This document shows, in pieces, positions 1-9,496 of a stretch of 64,000 nucleotides of DNA. Under the pieces are notes generated by a model. That model was given only the letters and a program-made list of their open reading frames with translations. It made no database searches and was not told the DNA's origin. The position numbers were made by a program, and so were the translations under genes. Each line of letters opens with the position of its first letter. Position 1 is the first letter of the stretch. Origin of the DNA: JADJPL01 sp040382095 (GTDB taxonomy: Bacteria > Bacteroidota > Bacteroidia > Chitinophagales > Saprospiraceae); assembly GCA_040382095.1 (NCBI GenBank), contig JBEIGB010000007.1:7689-71688 (forward strand). Reading direction: 5' to 3'.

Positions 1-107
1 ACTTTCTCCTGGCTCTTGTCCACCGCAATGACTTCGTGTCCCATTTCGGTCAGCAACATGACCAGGGAAGCGCCAAAATTTCCAATGCCGAATACCATTA
101 TTTTCAT
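1..107 (-). CDS. TrkA/KtrA-type potassium channel regulator, N-terminal fragment
   Basis: Only the first 35 or so codons are inside the window; the gene runs off the left edge. The start is the ATG ending at 107, and the peptide begins MKIMVFGIGNFGASL, a Rossmann nucleotide-binding loop (GxGNFG), followed by LTEMGHEVIAVDKS with the acidic residue that ends the second strand. This is the pattern of the RCK/TrkA-N domain, which binds NAD(H) or ATP/ADP and gates a Trk/Ktr potassium channel from the cytoplasm. It lies 30 bases downstream of a TrkH/KtrB-like channel gene on the same strand, which supports the assignment strongly. Whether a C-terminal RCK_C domain follows cannot be seen. Confidence 0.85.
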   Translation of the reverse strand, partial: MKIMVFGIGNFGASLVMLLTEMGHEVIAVDKSQEK

Positions 108-137
108 CTTAGCTTTTTTTCAGAAATACCGTTGCAC

Positions 138-1874
138 TTAGTTGAGCAATACAGACTCCTCCGGATATCGGTAGGGAAGGTATCCCGACTGCCGCAAAAT
201 ACCAATTAACAGGTTGATGGAACCCACTCTGCCGATAAACATCATGGCAATCAGCACCCATTCCCCCGCGTCACTGAACCTGGCAGTGGCCCCAAGACTC
301 AAACCCACTGTACCATAAGCGGAAAATACCTCAAACACGATTGCCTGAAAACCGATTTCCTCATCGGTAAATGCCAAAAGGACAATTCCGATTCCTATAA
401 AAAGAATGGACAGAATAATGATGGCCAACGCCCGGTGGACGGAATGCCAGGGAATCTCGCGGGTACCCAGCTCGATCCTGTTCTTCGACCTTCCAACACT
501 CAGGATATTCAGCAGGGCCAGTGCAAAAGTACTCGTCTTGATCCCGCCACCCGTGGAAGCCGGGGATGCACCCACCCACATCAAAAAGATCGTGAGCATT
601 ACCGTCGGAAGTGCAAGCTCTGCCATATTTACGTTATTGAACCCGGCAGTCCTCGGGGTAACACTGCCGAAAAACGATACCGTCAGCTTGCCCCAGAAGC
701 TCTGGTGCTCCCGGAGCGTATTATGGCATTCCATTACATAAAACAATATGGTACCCATTACAAGCAGTACTCCTGTAGTGTATAATACGATCTTGGTATT
801 CAGGGTAACCAGCCTGGCCGTAGTATGATATTTAGCCGACTTCAGGATGAAACGCAGGTAAATATTGCTCGCCTTCTCCAAAATATATCTGAAAATATTG
901 AAAATGATATTAAAACCCAACCCGCCAAAAATGATGAGCAGTGCAACAATCCAGTGCAGGGAATAAGCAAAGCGATATCCGCTTTCGTACAGATTATTGG
1001 TCAGGGTAGAAAAACCGGCATTGCAAAAGGCCGAAACCGAATGGAAAAGAGCAAAAAAAGCCCTTTCCTCCAACTGCAGGCCATGCCCTTCCGGCATACT
1101 GAAAAAAATCAGCAGTGCACCGATCAACTCAATGCCAAGGGTAAAGCCGATGATCTTCATGGCAAGTTCAATCAACCCTCCAAGGTTCTCAGAACTCAGA
1201 AAATCTTTCACGTAGAGCTTTTCCTGAAACGAAGCCCCTCCGGTGAAAAAGTAGGCAAAAAAAGTGGTGAGGGTCAACACGCCGAGGCCTCCCAATTGGA
1301 TCAACACCATGATAATCACCTGACCCATCCGGGTAAAATCCCGCCCCGTATCCAATACCGCCAATCCCGTGACGCATACCGCACTGGTCGAGGTGAATAC
1401 CGCATCGGTAAAGGAAATTCCTGAAACCGTAGCATTCGGCAGCTTCAGCAGCAGTGCACCGGAAAGAATCAGGAGCAAAAAGCTACCGGCAAAAACAATC
1501 CCCGGCGAAAGCGATTTGACATACAGCCGCCGGACATAAACGGCAAGTTCAAAAAATGCGAGCAGCAGAACGTTTGCTGTAAATAACCCCTCGTGACGCA
1601 CCACGGCATCAAAAAAAGTCTCCATCCCCAAGCCCCAGGTGTAGAGGATAATCAAAAGCGTCGCGAAAGGCAGCGCCAGGCGGATAAAACTGAGCAGGTT
1701 GCCCCGTACTTTCGAAACCACCAGATGGTACAATTCGAACGCGCTGAATATGCCGATAATATAGAAGTACCCGCGCAGCAGAAGGCGCTGCTGCTGAGGA
1801 TCCTGGTCAAACCCAAAATCGTAAATCAGCAACAATACCGAAAATACCGTCAACAGGGTGTACATCAAACGCAT
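138..1874 (-). CDS. TrkH/KtrB-type potassium uptake channel subunit
   Basis: A 578-residue polytopic membrane protein of the Trk/Ktr/HKT superfamily, which moves K+ (often with Na+) into the cell. Four pore-loop repeats with the selectivity-filter glycine are visible: SAVCVTGLAV, SAFCNAGFST, TPRTAGFNNV and SAYGTVGLSL. An N-terminal region of roughly 120 residues adds hydrophobic segments absent from the shortest KtrB proteins. The gene lies 3 bases after the stop of a secreted protein of unknown function and 30 bases before a TrkA-type regulator, so the three are probably cotranscribed. Ktr-type is favoured over Trk-type because of filter sequences and the partner fragment, but this is not certain. 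Confidence 0.92.
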   Translation of the reverse strand: MRLMYTLLTVFSVLLLIYDFGFDQDPQQQRLLLRGYFYIIGIFSAFELYHLVVSKVRGNLLSFIRLALPFATLLIILYTWGLGMETFFDAVVRHEGLFTANVLLLAFFELAVYVRRLYVKSLSPGIVFAGSFLLLILSGALLLKLPNATVSGISFTDAVFTSTSAVCVTGLAVLDTGRDFTRMGQVIIMVLIQLGGLGVLTLTTFFAYFFTGGASFQEKLYVKDFLSSENLGGLIELAMKIIGFTLGIELIGALLIFFSMPEGHGLQLEERAFFALFHSVSAFCNAGFSTLTNNLYESGYRFAYSLHWIVALLIIFGGLGFNIIFNIFRYILEKASNIYLRFILKSAKYHTTARLVTLNTKIVLYTTGVLLVMGTILFYVMECHNTLREHQSFWGKLTVSFFGSVTPRTAGFNNVNMAELALPTVMLTIFLMWVGASPASTGGGIKTSTFALALLNILSVGRSKNRIELGTREIPWHSVHRALAIIILSILFIGIGIVLLAFTDEEIGFQAIVFEVFSAYGTVGLSLGATARFSDAGEWVLIAMMFIGRVGSINLLIGILRQSGYLPYRYPEESVLLN

Positions 1875-1877
1875 ACA

Positions 1878-3863
1878 TCAAGGTTTCAGGATGCAGGGAA
1901 TTTCCCCGTCCGGGATGACTTTCCCACGCAGACGCTGTATGATCATCAAAAATTTTTCGCGGTTGAACTGAGCACGCTGGATGAGTTCTGCCAGCTCAGC
2001 CTGTGGGATAGTCGCTGCGTCCCTGGAGAAAATCGCAACGTAGCTGTTGGAAAGCTTCAGCAGCTCTTCCTGGTCTTTGCGCAACGACTCCAACACTACA
2101 GAAGTCGTGGCAAAGGAATCAGAAGACGTCTGGATATAGCGACTGAGCCGCTGCACAACCTCGTCGCTACACTCCAGTTGATTGTAATAATCATAAGAGA
2201 GCTGTCGGAAGCGGCGCAGGTTTTGCTCATAGCTCGTATTTTCGATTGCCGTGATTTTCTCGCCTACCAGTCGGGCACATGCCTGGCAAAGCGGATAAGT
2301 CCTGGACACCCGGTTGCGCAGCCATTCCTTTTTCTCCTCCAGCCCCATTGTCTCGGCAGGCTGGAAATCAAGGGCAAACAAAGCGCTTTCAATATCTTCG
2401 AGTTTGCGCGTAGCCAGCGTAAATGTCTCCAGACCTTCGATTTCCTTGGGAAGTTTCCCCTGGATTTCCGTCTGCTTCACCCGGTCGCGAAAAAAATCCA
2501 GCAGGCTAATGTCTTCATATAGTTTTCGCGCATCTTCTTTACCCTGGATGAAGGGCCCCGGATTATTGACCAGATAAGCCGTAATATTCCGGGCTTTCGA
2601 GAGTACATCGCCATTGAACCAGAGGTTAATATCGTTCATCACATTAGAATATAGCCGGGCATACTTTTCGCGCGTGGTGGGGTCGAGTTTTGTCAGCGCC
2701 GCTGATTCCTGGTTTTTGAGCCTCCAGATTGAATAAAAGACGTCTATCACCCGGGAATAAGCAAGCCAATCAGCATAACGGGTATTGAGGCTGTTCTGAA
2801 AAGCGTCTATCTGCCGCCGCAATTCAACGGCCAGTTTGATTGCTTCGAGAAAAGCCCTTTCAGCCTCCCGTTTCTCAGGATTTTGTATTTTTCTGAAATC
2901 CTTGGCTTTGCGATCTATATATGACTGGTTATAGACCAGCTCTGAGTGGTCGGTGTTGTACTCCGCCTTCGTATTGACCACGAGGAAATACGGATAGGAA
3001 GTATTAGTGATTAACTTCCGAAGGTCGTCCACCTGCCTGGGCTGGGCATTGAGGAAGTACTTGGATTTTGGCGGGGCATCAATATCCCAGTGCATGCGGT
3101 ATAAAGTAGCTGAAACTACCCGCTCCTGATACAATCCACTCAATTCTTTGGAAATGAGTTTAATATAAAATTCGCTAACCATTTTCTGAGGGTCTTCCAC
3201 CTGTTCCAGCGAGCGTAGCCCTTTGTCAATCTGAGGGATAATCTGCTCGGTCAGGGCGAGAAAAGGCCCTGTAAGAGAAGTCTTGAGCAGGCTGGTTGCC
3301 GTTTTGCCCAGTTCGACGGAAATCTCCGAAGTCTTTTTCCAAAACTCTGCCCCTGCATTGGTTTTGATCGCCTCGAATTTCACCTTCGCCACAATATCTC
3401 CATTCTTGAGGATTTCATCCGGGATATTTTCCAGGAAGCGCCCTCCGTACTCCATGACCCGCGAACTGGTATTTGGGTTCCGCATATCGTTGATCATCAA
3501 TGGTATGGTCAGTGAATTATTTTCCTGTACCGGGTCTTTGATCGAGATTGCCAGATACATATACTGCGGATAATCCCCTTTGCGCAAGCCGACCTCTTTC
3601 TTTTCCCGTGGCGGCAGCCCTTCCCCTTCAAAAACCGCCTGCATCGCCTGGCCGTTAATGAGGTAAAGATAGGCATTATTGAGGTTAAAATCGGCTGAAG
3701 GCATCTGCGGGTTGACCCAGCTCTCCACCGGCGAAGCCATGATGGAGTATTGCGCTTGTAACGCCTGGGCGCCAAAAACGGCTGCCACCAGCAAATTACA
3801 GCGGATAACCCTTAAAAAAATTGAAAATTGACGAAAATGCAGGCCTTCAAACATTGAAATCAT
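1878..3863 (-). CDS. Secreted protein of unknown function, upstream of the potassium channel gene
   Basis: I do not recognise this protein. The open frame extends to 4028, but the ATG at 3863 (or 3854) is preferred because it places a signal peptide at the N-terminus (about 25 residues ending QALQAQ) and leaves room for the divergent promoter region; this gives about 661 residues. After the signal the protein is rich in long charged amphipathic helices (for example EKREAERAFLEAIKLAVELRRQ and later Glu/Arg/Leu-rich stretches), with no transmembrane helix or obvious catalytic motif. It is therefore probably periplasmic or surface-associated and largely helical. Its stop is 3 bases before the channel gene, so cotranscription with potassium uptake is likely. 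A functional link to K+ is only inferred from position. Confidence 0.75.
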   Translation of the reverse strand: MISMFEGLHFRQFSIFLRVIRCNLLVAAVFGAQALQAQYSIMASPVESWVNPQMPSADFNLNNAYLYLINGQAMQAVFEGEGLPPREKKEVGLRKGDYPQYMYLAISIKDPVQENNSLTIPLMINDMRNPNTSSRVMEYGGRFLENIPDEILKNGDIVAKVKFEAIKTNAGAEFWKKTSEISVELGKTATSLLKTSLTGPFLALTEQIIPQIDKGLRSLEQVEDPQKMVSEFYIKLISKELSGLYQERVVSATLYRMHWDIDAPPKSKYFLNAQPRQVDDLRKLITNTSYPYFLVVNTKAEYNTDHSELVYNQSYIDRKAKDFRKIQNPEKREAERAFLEAIKLAVELRRQIDAFQNSLNTRYADWLAYSRVIDVFYSIWRLKNQESAALTKLDPTTREKYARLYSNVMNDINLWFNGDVLSKARNITAYLVNNPGPFIQGKEDARKLYEDISLLDFFRDRVKQTEIQGKLPKEIEGLETFTLATRKLEDIESALFALDFQPAETMGLEEKKEWLRNRVSRTYPLCQACARLVGEKITAIENTSYEQNLRRFRQLSYDYYNQLECSDEVVQRLSRYIQTSSDSFATTSVVLESLRKDQEELLKLSNSYVAIFSRDAATIPQAELAELIQRAQFNREKFLMIIQRLRGKVIPDGEIPCILKP

Positions 3864-4042
3864 AGATTTGTGATTGATGTTGGTTTTGTCCATTGGGTTT
3901 GCCCATGAAAAACAGCAGGATTTATTGCTTAGTTTAAGGCTAATCGCATCCGAAATAATAAAAAAGTTATTTGTACAGACTGTGCCGCCCTTCGAAACAG
4001 CGGTTTCATAATCGAAATATTGAGCCACTGAAAACGACTATC

Positions 4043-5023
4043 ATGATGCCCGACGACCTCAAGCCCGAGCAGCCGCAGATTGCTGTCCTCGATGGACACA
4101 CCCTCAACCCCGGAGATCTTTCCTGGGATCCCTTCAGATTACTCGGCACGGTTTCTGTTTACCCCCGCAGTAAACCATCCGAGATAATCCAACGCGCGAG
4201 CGGAGCAGATATTTTATTGGTGAACAAAGTTGTACTGGGTGGGGCGCTGCTCCGGCAACTTCCCCACCTGCGCTGTATCTGTGTGACCGCCACCGGATAT
4301 AATAATATAGACGTGGCCTACGCCAAAAGCCTGGGCATTACCGTCTGCAATGCAGTGGGCTATGGCGCCCCTTCCGTTGCCCAACACGTTTTTGCACTGC
4401 TCCTCGAGTGCTGCAACCATGTCGCGCTACACCATCAAAGCGTCGTGAGAGGGGAATGGTCGGCACAACCTGACTTTTCCTATACCAGAAAGCCTTTGAC
4501 CGAGCTGCAAGGCAAGACTATGGGCATTTTTGGCCTTGGACGTATCGGCAGAAAGGTAGCCGAAATCGCCCTGGCCTTCGGTATGCGGGTAATAGCTACC
4601 TCCAAAAAACCGGCTCCCGATTTTCCTGACGGAATTCAACCGATGGATATCCGCGGGTTGTTCGCCGAAAGCGACGTGGTGAGCCTGCACGCCCCTCTGA
4701 CGCCGGAAACCCGCGGTATCATCAACCGGGAGCTGCTTCATCTTTTGAAAGAAGGCACCATATTAATTAATACTGCCCGCGGCGAACTTATTGTCGAGGA
4801 CGATCTTTTCGATGCACTCCAAAACGGAAAGCCAGCTATGGCCGCACTGGATGTCCTTTCCACCGAGCCGCCTCCAGGCGGACATCCCCTCTTTTCCCTC
4901 CCGAATTGTATCATCACCCCGCATATCGCCTGGGCAAGCCGCGAGGCACGCAGCAGATTACTCGGCATTACCCTGGAGAATATCCGCGCTTTTCTGAACG
5001 GTAGCCCGCAAAACGTCGTATAA
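4043..5023 (+). CDS. D-2-hydroxyacid dehydrogenase (glycerate dehydrogenase-like)
   Basis: A cytoplasmic NAD(P)-dependent oxidoreductase of the D-isomer 2-hydroxyacid dehydrogenase family, about 326 residues from ATG 4043 (ATG 4046 is equally possible; the frame is open from 3971 but the upstream part looks noncoding). The Rossmann motif is GLGRIGRKVAEIALAFGMRV. The catalytic Arg lies in NTARGELI, the acidic partner in the segment LDVLSTEPP, and the catalytic His in TPHIAWASREAR. The family reduces hydroxypyruvate, glyoxylate or related 2-oxoacids; the ITPHIAWAS end resembles glycerate dehydrogenases, but the substrate cannot be fixed. It is divergent from the secreted protein gene on the other strand and is followed by a palindromic intergenic repeat. 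Confidence 0.9.
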   Translation: MMPDDLKPEQPQIAVLDGHTLNPGDLSWDPFRLLGTVSVYPRSKPSEIIQRASGADILLVNKVVLGGALLRQLPHLRCICVTATGYNNIDVAYAKSLGITVCNAVGYGAPSVAQHVFALLLECCNHVALHHQSVVRGEWSAQPDFSYTRKPLTELQGKTMGIFGLGRIGRKVAEIALAFGMRVIATSKKPAPDFPDGIQPMDIRGLFAESDVVSLHAPLTPETRGIINRELLHLLKEGTILINTARGELIVEDDLFDALQNGKPAMAALDVLSTEPPPGGHPLFSLPNCIITPHIAWASREARSRLLGITLENIRAFLNGSPQNVV

Positions 5024-5088
5024 ATAAATTCCCGCAGAGCCCCCATCCCAGCGAAATCCAATGCTTGCTGGGTATGGTCAAAAAGTAT

Positions 5089-5206
5089 AGAAACACTGTT
5101 TTTGTTGATATTATTTTTAAAAAATCAACAAAAACAGTGTTTCTTTGAAATACTATTTGGCCGTGCTAATTGTCTTTGGGGGCAAAAGCACCTTTCTGCA
5201 CAACCC
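5089..5206. repeat. Palindromic intergenic repeat, copy with 21-bp perfect stem
   Basis: Arms at 5089-5109 and 5124-5144 are perfect inverted copies (left arm AGAAACACTGTTTTTGTTGA plus one base) around a 14-base loop. To the right follow the family features TACTATTTGGC and a right end CACCTTTCTGCACAACCC matching the terminal inverted repeat of the other copies; the left end is eroded. It lies between two convergent genes, so the stem could serve as a bidirectional terminator. Confidence 0.75.
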
Positions 5207-5224
5207 TCGCATATCACGGCCCAG

Positions 5225-5701
5225 TTATTTATCCAACTTGGGGATGCGCAGCATCTGCCCCGGATAAATCAGGTCAGGATCCTTGAGCATGGGCTTATTC
5301 GCCTCAAAAATGACCGGATATTTATTGGCGTTGCCATAAAATTGCTTGGCAATTTTCGATAGGTTGTCCCCTTTTTTAACTTCATAAAAATCCGATTCCG
5401 GCTCAGGTACCACGACTGTCATCCGGTCATCTACGCATTCCACATCCTCGACATTGCCCAGCGTCAGTACGACTTTCTCCCGGTTCGCCTGTGAGTCCAC
5501 CTCGCCGAATGCGGTTACCTGACCGCCATCAATGTCCACGTGGAAATCCTTGACCGCGATACCAAGGGCCAGTACCGCATTCTTCAGCGCATCCGAGTTG
5601 GCCGCTTTGATTTCCTGAACTTCTTTTTCTGTTTTGGCTTCCGCTACTTTCTTTTTGAACAGCTTTGCGCCAGCATTTTTTAAAAATGAAAAAAGACCCA
5701 T
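5225..5701 (-). CDS. BON-LysM protein, Kbp/YgaU-like
   Basis: About 158 residues from ATG 5701; the frame extends upstream to 5749 but the family starts at MGLFSFLKNAG. Residues 30-100 form a BON domain (VKDFHVDIDGGQVTAFGEV, then ANREKVVLTLGNVEDVECVDDR), and the C-terminal 50 residues a LysM domain (FYEVKKGDNLSKIAKQFYG, ending YPGQMLRIPKLD). This layout matches E. coli Kbp (YgaU), a small cytoplasmic K+-binding protein that changes shape on binding K+. There is no signal peptide, consistent with that. The potassium channel operon starts 3.8 kb away, which may be coincidence. It is a single gene, convergent with the dehydrogenase. Confidence 0.88.
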   Translation of the reverse strand: MGLFSFLKNAGAKLFKKKVAEAKTEKEVQEIKAANSDALKNAVLALGIAVKDFHVDIDGGQVTAFGEVDSQANREKVVLTLGNVEDVECVDDRMTVVVPEPESDFYEVKKGDNLSKIAKQFYGNANKYPVIFEANKPMLKDPDLIYPGQMLRIPKLDK

Positions 5702-6011
5702 AAAAATAATTTTTAATATGAAAAGGAAAGTTGACCAGAAGAGCAACAAGCTCCTGCACCTCCTGGCAACGAGTCGAAAAAACCGTTTAAAAGTAATCTA
5801 AAAAATATTTGTAGGAGGGAAACAACTGTTTTTTTTTGAAAGGGTACATTTTTTCAGTTCAGAAATTGGAGAAAGTTCTTTGTAATCCAGGAAAGGGGAA
5901 AAAGAATGAAAAAGAGGCCCGGGCAATTGTTTATCCATACTTTACCCTTAAATGGCACGCTATATTGAATGAGGTTGTGAAGAAATCCCCGGGGCCGTGC
6001 AAAAAAATATT

Positions 6012-6048
6012 TCAAAATATTATTTGGCAGTGCAAGCCGTCAAATGAT
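6012..6048. repeat. Degenerate fragment of the palindromic repeat family
   Basis: TTCAAAATATTATTTGGCAG followed by TGCAAGCCGTCAAATGA matches the right half of the full copies (TTCAGAATATTATTTGGCGG, then a GC hairpin, then AAATGA). The central hairpin and both ends are missing or eroded. Confidence 0.55.
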
Positions 6049-6288
6049 CTGCGAGAAAGTACAGAGGCTTTTTATGGAACCCTTAAGAAGATACGGTCTC
6101 TTATCCTAACTTAGCACCCAGTTTCTTTTCCGGATGGCCAAAGAATCCAATGAGGTTTTTATTGAAAAATATGTGCCCTTTCAAATTTTTTTTTCAGAAA
6201 AAAAAGGCCAAAACCGGACTCCACTTTTCATTTTTTCCAACGATTGCGGAAAAGGAGAAGGAAAGCACGCATAATTCTTTAAAACGCT

Positions 6289-6296
6289 TATATTTG
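6289..6296 (+). promoter_or_regulatory. Candidate Bacteroidota -7 box for secDF
   Basis: TATATTTG fits the TAnnTTTG -7 consensus of Bacteroidota sigma-A promoters and lies 53 bases before the secDF ATG. No clear TTTG -33 element is seen at the ideal distance. Confidence 0.4.
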
Positions 6297-6348
6297 CCCA
6301 GTTTTTTACGAAACCTATAAAATACTTATTCACAGTAAAGCGGAAGCT

Positions 6349-9300
6349 ATGCAAGCAAAAGGAGTAATACGGTTCTTTCTCGTGGTGATGGTACTGGTCA
6401 CGCTGATACAATTTTTAATGACGATACCTACGCGAAACGTAGAAAAGAAGGCAGATGCCTACGCGGAAGCTGCCAGCCGGAATGTGGAGTCCGAAAGGCG
6501 CAATGCCGTGTATAAGGAAGCCCGTACAAAATATCTGGATTCCATTTCCAGTAAAACAATCCTTTCCATCCCGCTGCTCAAGAACTACACTTATCAGGAG
6601 CTCAAAGGCAGCCAGCTCGCGCTCGGCCTTGATCTGAAAGGCGGTATGAGCGTGGTGTTGCAAGTGGATTTGAAGGAGTTCATCATCTCCCTTTCCAACA
6701 ACAGTAAAGACCCTGCTTTCACGGCAGCACTCGAAAAGGCGGCTAAAGATCAGACCAGTACGGAATCTGACTTCATTACCCTTTTCGCCAGTGCATTCCG
6801 GGAAATCGGCAAAGGCCAGCCCCTTGCCCCACTGTTTGCCCGGAACGAAGTGCTGCGGGAGGATATTTCCTTTGAATCCTCAGACGGCGAGGTCGTCAGG
6901 CTGCTCCGGCAAAAAGCCAATGAGACGGTAAACCGTACCTTCGAACTCCTCAAGCAGCGTATTGATAAACTAGGGGTCACCCAGCCCAACGTCTCTCTAG
7001 ATGCCGCACGCGACCTGATTGTCGTAGAGCTCCCGGGCATTGATAACCCTGAACGGGCACGGACCTTCCTGCAGGCTGCCGCCAAATTGGAGTTTTGGGA
7101 GGTCTATCGCCTCTCCGACCCGATTAACCCCAATAACCCGACCGGCCAGATCGTACAACAGGCTTTTATTGATGCCAACGACCTGCTGGCAAAAACGATC
7201 GGTACCGGGGAAATCAAAAAAGAAATCGCAAGAATTGATACGGTCTATACAACGGATAGCCTCGGCAATACAGATAGCTCTAAAATCGCCAGGCTGGATA
7301 CCGTGTTCAGCCCTTTCAACGTTAATCAGGGGCCGTTGTTCGATGTGTTTACCCTTAGCGGGGCCAATCCCAATGCTGCCAACTACGGCCTCGCCGTCAT
7401 GGGGGTAGCCGACCGCAGCGAACGCGCCCGTATAGATTCATTGCTCGCAAGGCAGGAGGTACGCAACCTCTTCCCCCGCGACCTTTCCTTCCACTGGTCC
7501 AGAAACCCCATTTCCGACCAGACCACACGCAAACCGACGACCCTCTACCAGCTCTTCGCCGTCAAACGCGAAGGGGGACGCAACGAAGCCCGGCTTAGCG
7601 GGGATAACGTCACACGCGCGAGTGCAGATCCTGACCCCGTAAGCGGTCAAACGGTGGTCGGCCTGAATATGAACAACGAAGGCGCACGTATCTGGAAAGA
7701 AATGACCACCAAAGCCGCCAACGATAACAATCGCGAAATCGCCATCCTCCTCGACGGCGAGGTCGTGTCGGCCCCCACGGTCAACGAGCCGATACCCAAT
7801 GGCAACTCGCAGATCTCCGGCAACTTTACCCTGCAGGAAGCTAAAGACCTGGCCAGCATCCTCGAAGTGGGCAAGCTGCCCGCAGAGACCAGGATCATCC
7901 AGGAATCCCTCGTAGGGCCGTCCCTCGGCCAGGAAAATATTGATCGGTCTATTACTTCCCTCGTACTTTCTTTCCTCATCGTGTCGGGCTTCATGATCCT
8001 TTACTATGCAAGTGCAGGTATTTTCGCTGTGCTTGCCCTGATCCTGAACCTCTTCTTCATCATCGGCGCGCTGTCGTCCTTCGGTACGGTGCTCACCCTC
8101 CCAGGTATCGCTGGTATCGTACTGACCATCGGTATGGCCGTGGATGCCAACGTAATCATCTTCGAGCGTATCCGGGAAGAATTGCGCAGCGGACAAAAAA
8201 TGCTCGCGGCGATTGTCGAAGGGTTCAAACGTTCCTACTCGGCAATCATTGACGGCAACGTCACTACTCTGCTCACAGGTGTCGTCCTCGCCTATTTCGG
8301 GCTTGGTCCTATCAAAGGCTTTGCCGTTGTACTCATCATCGGTATCCTATGCTCCATGTTCACAGCCGTGCTCGTGAGCCGGATGTTGATGGACTGGTGG
8401 ATCACCAAAGGACGTACCATAAATTTCTCCATGCCTTTCTCGGCTAATATCCTTGTAAATGCTAATCTAAAATGGATGCAAATGCGCAAAATGGCCTACA
8501 TCTTCTCCGGTACGCTGCTGGCCATCAGCCTTTTGTCCATTGCAATCCGCGGTTTCGAACTTGGGGTGGATTTCAAGGGTGGGTATTCCTTCAATATCAC
8601 CTTCGATAAAAATGTTACAATATCCCCCGAAGACCTGCGTGGCGCACTCCGCACGGCATTCGAAGGCAACAACCCTGTCGTAAAAGCGGTAGATACCGAG
8701 AATACTTATAATGTCGTGACCAGTTATCTGATCAACGACCAGGCGGAAGATGCACAGGCGCGGGTTATCGAAAAACTCTACGCCGGCGTCGTAGCGGCAA
8801 CAGGTAAGAATATTGATAAAGCCTCTTTCATGGATTCCGATGGCTCCGGCACCCACATTACCACGTCCAGTAAAGTAGGACCTACCATCGCCGACGATAT
8901 TTCCAGAAGTGCACTCATCGCGGGTTCGCTCGCGCTGTTGATTATTTTCGTGTATATCTTTGCCCGGTTCAGCAAGGCGACCTTTGGCCTGGGCGGTGTA
9001 GTCGCCCTCTTCCACGACACCGTCATCACGCTGGGGATGTTCTCCCTGTTCCGCGGTATCCTGCCTTTCTCCCTGGAAATTGATCAGGCGTTCATCGCGG
9101 CCATCCTGACAGTAATCGGTTATTCGATCAACGACACCGTAATCGTTTATGACCGTGTACGGGAATATATCAACCTCTACCCTACCCTCGACAAAACCGA
9201 ATTGATGAACAGGGCCATCAACAGTACGCTGAGCCGAACCTTAATTACTTCGCTTACGACGCTGTTCACGGTATTTATCTTGTTCATTTTCGGTGGGGCA

Positions 9301-9486
9301 GCTATCCGGGGCTTTGCTTTCGCCCTGCTGCTGGGTATTGGATTCGGTACTTACTCCTCTGTATTCGTCGCCTCGGCACTGCTCTTCGATTTTACCAAGG
9401 GCGATTCTTTGGCTGACAAAGCAAAAATTGCCCAGGCGAACAGTCCTGGCAAAGGCTTTTCTACCAAAGTGGTCGAGAAAAAATAA
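6349..9486 (+). CDS. secDF: Fused protein translocase subunit SecDF
   Basis: A 1045-residue inner-membrane protein joining SecD and SecF, the proton-driven accessory unit that pulls preproteins across after SecYEG. The N-terminal membrane helix (residues 6-25) is followed by the SecD landmark LALGLDLKGGM, the large periplasmic P1 domain (VNRTFELLKQRIDKLGVTQP, VVELPGIDNPERARTFLQ) and the SecD membrane bundle with GMAVDANVIIFERIREEL. The SecF half begins near residue 700 with its own LGVDFKGGYSF and ends with GYSINDTVIVYDRVRE. Both halves keep the conserved DxN...E/D membrane motifs. The periplasmic domain contains a long Bacteroidota-type insertion (about residues 270-390). Fused SecDF is normal for this phylum. 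A hairpin terminator lies downstream. Confidence 0.97.
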   Translation: MQAKGVIRFFLVVMVLVTLIQFLMTIPTRNVEKKADAYAEAASRNVESERRNAVYKEARTKYLDSISSKTILSIPLLKNYTYQELKGSQLALGLDLKGGMSVVLQVDLKEFIISLSNNSKDPAFTAALEKAAKDQTSTESDFITLFASAFREIGKGQPLAPLFARNEVLREDISFESSDGEVVRLLRQKANETVNRTFELLKQRIDKLGVTQPNVSLDAARDLIVVELPGIDNPERARTFLQAAAKLEFWEVYRLSDPINPNNPTGQIVQQAFIDANDLLAKTIGTGEIKKEIARIDTVYTTDSLGNTDSSKIARLDTVFSPFNVNQGPLFDVFTLSGANPNAANYGLAVMGVADRSERARIDSLLARQEVRNLFPRDLSFHWSRNPISDQTTRKPTTLYQLFAVKREGGRNEARLSGDNVTRASADPDPVSGQTVVGLNMNNEGARIWKEMTTKAANDNNREIAILLDGEVVSAPTVNEPIPNGNSQISGNFTLQEAKDLASILEVGKLPAETRIIQESLVGPSLGQENIDRSITSLVLSFLIVSGFMILYYASAGIFAVLALILNLFFIIGALSSFGTVLTLPGIAGIVLTIGMAVDANVIIFERIREELRSGQKMLAAIVEGFKRSYSAIIDGNVTTLLTGVVLAYFGLGPIKGFAVVLIIGILCSMFTAVLVSRMLMDWWITKGRTINFSMPFSANILVNANLKWMQMRKMAYIFSGTLLAISLLSIAIRGFELGVDFKGGYSFNITFDKNVTISPEDLRGALRTAFEGNNPVVKAVDTENTYNVVTSYLINDQAEDAQARVIEKLYAGVVAATGKNIDKASFMDSDGSGTHITTSSKVGPTIADDISRSALIAGSLALLIIFVYIFARFSKATFGLGGVVALFHDTVITLGMFSLFRGILPFSLEIDQAFIAAILTVIGYSINDTVIVYDRVREYINLYPTLDKTELMNRAINSTLSRTLITSLTTLFTVFILFIFGGAAIRGFAFALLLGIGFGTYSSVFVASALLFDFTKGDSLADKAKIAQANSPGKGFSTKVVEKK

Positions 9487-9496
9487 GCACATATTA

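Larger units (their letters stand above)
5702..6348. other. Gene-free stretch upstream of secDF
   Basis: No convincing gene is seen. A 92-codon open frame on the plus strand (5836-6114) has a composition unlike its neighbours, no recognisable motif, and overlaps a degenerate piece of the palindromic repeat (ATATTATTTGGCAGTGCAAG at about 6017-6036, then CCGTCAAATGA). The right end holds the presumed secDF promoter. Confidence 0.5.

Noticed and set aside
825..1424. 199-codon plus-strand frame inside the potassium channel gene
   Set aside because: Antisense shadow of the channel gene; Lys/Gln/Ser-rich, no domain. The same holds for other long antisense frames in secDF, leuS and the SprB gene.
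5836..6114. 92-codon open frame upstream of secDF
   Set aside because: No recognisable motif, overlaps a repeat fragment, and composition is unlike flanking genes; treated as non-coding.
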